This document shows, piece after piece, positions 63,145 through 64,000 of a stretch of 64,000 nt of DNA (position 1 is the first letter of the stretch; each line of letters starts with the position of its first letter). The stretch covers positions 63,301 through 127,300 of the forward strand of contig NZ_KK211185.1 in assembly GCF_000620765.1 (NCBI RefSeq), in the 5' to 3' direction. The position numbers and the translations under genes are program-made. Under the pieces are notes generated by a model. That model saw only the letters and a list, made by a program, of their open reading frames with translations, did no database searches and was not told the DNA's origin. Origin of the DNA: Desulfovermiculus halophilus DSM 18834. Its GTDB lineage: Bacteria; Desulfobacterota; Desulfovibrionia; Desulfovibrionales; Desulfothermaceae.

Positions 63145-63390
63145 TCAGGCGCTTAGCGGCTCAACCAGGATATAATCAGCTTCATTATTGCGCAAGGTCA
63201 AGGTGAAGTCGTTGATCTTCAAGGCCACCGGGTCCTTGAGCGGAGCCCGGCCGATGACTGTGATTTCCGTTCCAGGTACCAGGCCCATGTCCCGTATTCT
63301 GCGGCCGAGTTCGCCCTGGGCCTTCAAAGAGATGACCCGGGCCCGCTGGTTGAGGGTGAGGTGGCGCAGTCCAATGATATGTTCGTTCAT
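63145..63390 (-). CDS. feoA: FeoA-domain protein (first copy)
   Basis: The 81-residue SH3-like protein is typical of FeoA, a cytosolic partner of the ferrous iron channel FeoB. Conserved IRDMGLVPGTEITVIGRAPLKDP (positions about 32-54) carries the MGL-PG core. It lies between a terminator at 63436 and rtcB (40-bp gap). Its relation to FeoB is unknown because feoB is not in the window. Confidence 0.9.
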   Translation of the reverse strand: MNEHIIGLRHLTLNQRARVISLKAQGELGRRIRDMGLVPGTEITVIGRAPLKDPVALKINDFTLTLRNNEADYILVEPLSA

Positions 63391-63435
63391 AGCGTGCTGG
63401 TCCTTAGAGTCGATCGTATCCGTGAAAAAACGTAA

Positions 63436-63464
63436 GAAAGGCAGGCCTGAAAGGCCTGCCTTTC
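63436..63464 (-). terminator. Rho-independent terminator between the two feoA genes
   Basis: GAAAGGCAGGCCT / AGGCCTGCCTTTC form a perfect 13-bp stem with a 3-nt loop. On the minus strand TTACGTTTTTT follows. It should end or attenuate transcription after the upstream feoA. Confidence 0.85.
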
Positions 63465-63489
63465 TCCATTGGTCCCCCGATTGGAGCAG

Positions 63490-63720
63490 CTATTCCGAAG
63501 CGAAGGCCAGGATCTTGGAGGCCAATCCCTGCCCCAGGACCAGCTCTGTGTCCCGGACCTTCATCCGGCAGGGTCCCCCGCCGCAGGATGTGATGCGGAT
63601 GCTGGTTCCAGGGGTCAGCCCCATGGCGTAGAGCTTGGAACGGGCTCCGCCCCCGGCGTTGAGGGAGGAAATGGTTACCTTGCTGCCCGAGGGAAAATGA
63701 TTTAAAGGAAAGGCACCCAT
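63490..63720 (-). CDS. FeoA-domain protein (second, upstream copy)
   Basis: The 76-residue protein (from ATG 63720; ATG 63726 adds two residues) has a FeoA fold pattern, LYAMGLTPGTSIRITSCGGGPC (positions about 31-52), with a Cys pair unusual for FeoA that could bind metal. GAGG precedes both start codons. A consensus promoter lies upstream. Tandem feoA genes are frequent in Desulfovibrio iron uptake operons. Confidence 0.85.
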   Translation of the reverse strand: MGAFPLNHFPSGSKVTISSLNAGGGARSKLYAMGLTPGTSIRITSCGGGPCRMKVRDTELVLGQGLASKILAFASE

Positions 63721-63769
63721 AGGCATAGACCTCGCAATGAATGATTTGCCAAGTTTGGCCGTCCTAATT

Positions 63770-63798
63770 CTTATAAGGAGGTTACTTCCTCCTGTCAA
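63770..63798 (-). promoter_or_regulatory. Promoter of the upstream feoA
   Basis: TTGACA (63793-63798) and TATAAG (63770-63775) on the minus strand are spaced exactly 17 bp. The spacer contains the inverted repeat AGGAGG..CCTCCT. No classical Fur box was recognised. Confidence 0.75.
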
Positions 63799-63807
63799 GG
63801 GAGTTTT

Positions 63808-64000
63808 TCAAGGTTCTTCGATCCCGCCAATAAATGTTCGACGATCGCCCTCTATGGTATGTACCTTTTCGATTCTTGCCCCCAGGACCGGAATGAAGTA
63901 CACGTCACCCGGACCGGAGAGGCGGCTACCCCAAGCGGACGTTATTTTATAATCCCCAAGGCCAGTGAGTGTTATGCCCAAAAGAACGGATTTACAACGA
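63808..64000 (-). CDS. C-terminal end of an unidentified gene (partial)
   Basis: An open frame on the minus strand enters from the window end and stops at TGA 63808-63810, giving at least 63 residues with balanced composition (ending in RTFIGGIEEP). It contains LGDYKITSAWGSRLSGPGD and VYFIPVLGARIEKV. No family was recognised. Its stop lies next to the -35 box of the feoA promoter. It could also be a short chance frame, since the start is outside the window. Confidence 0.45.
   Translation of the reverse strand, partial: RCKSVLLGITLTGLGDYKITSAWGSRLSGPGDVYFIPVLGARIEKVHTIEGDRRTFIGGIEEP

Noticed and set aside
63811-63830. Another repeat terminus (GGTTCTTCGATCCCGCC)
   Set aside because: The first ten bases match the GGNTCTTCGAC end, but the sequence continues inside an open frame and no arm follows.

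Overview
The window looks like a chromosomal segment of a sulfate-reducing, obligately anaerobic deltaproteobacterium, most like the Desulfovibrionales. The inference rests on a lactate-to-pyruvate-to-acetyl-CoA block (lactate permease, FAD lactate dehydrogenase, Fe-S subunits, LUD proteins, single-chain pyruvate:ferredoxin oxidoreductase), rubrerythrin, a tungstate transporter, tandem feoA genes, a selenocysteine tRNA and YedF. No virus, CRISPR array, rRNA or intact insertion sequence was found. GC content is moderately high, so long antisense shadow frames are common.

Layout: (1) 1-2.2 kb: a repeat copy at the window edge, ogt, and a stand-alone DRTGG/P-loop protein. (2) 2.2-14.8 kb: the lactate oxidation cluster on the minus strand (lctP, glcD-like, glcF-like, lutC, fused lutB-lutA, por), opposed by a FadR-type GntR regulator; an ATTGGT-CTT-ACCAAT palindrome sits in the divergent promoter region. 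(3) 15-17.3 kb: ftsY and an Smr protein on the minus strand. (4) 17.3-31.8 kb: plus-strand housekeeping genes moaA, phoH-ybeY, argF-argG-argH, selC (antisense to the argH end), ftsH-folP-glmM-galU and priA. (5) 32-41 kb: rubrerythrin; icd and aconitase on the minus strand; threonine aldolase; ptsP; a pseudouridine synthase; yedF; a hotdog thioesterase. (6) 42-49.8 kb: a YhaO/YhaN-type nuclease-SMC pair, an Mth938-like gene, a frameshifted exported ATP-dependent DNA ligase, DUF2905, a universal stress protein and a small unknown Cys-rich protein. (7) 49.9-64 kb: tupABC, a PP-loop ATPase, recA-alaS, ricT-metG, rtcB, two feoA genes and a partial gene.

The most unusual feature is a family of dispersed, nearly palindromic intergenic elements (nine full, internally deleted or truncated copies). 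Full copies are about 270-290 bp, end in GGNTCTTCGAC / GTCGAAGANCC, and are flanked by 8-9 bp direct repeats. They behave like non-autonomous mobile elements (MITEs), possibly related to the ISL3 insertion-sequence family. Several lie inside operons or against stop codons. At least three other repeat types are present: a 15-bp-terminated element between lctP and glcD, a TGTCATTCTGA/GAAGAATCT repeat, and a repeat of about 90 bp containing TATCG-rich units.

Functionally, lactate is imported and oxidised to pyruvate and then acetyl-CoA. Tungstate uptake, molybdopterin synthesis (moaA), selC and yedF fit a metabolism using W/Mo- and Se-containing formate dehydrogenases, although none is encoded here.
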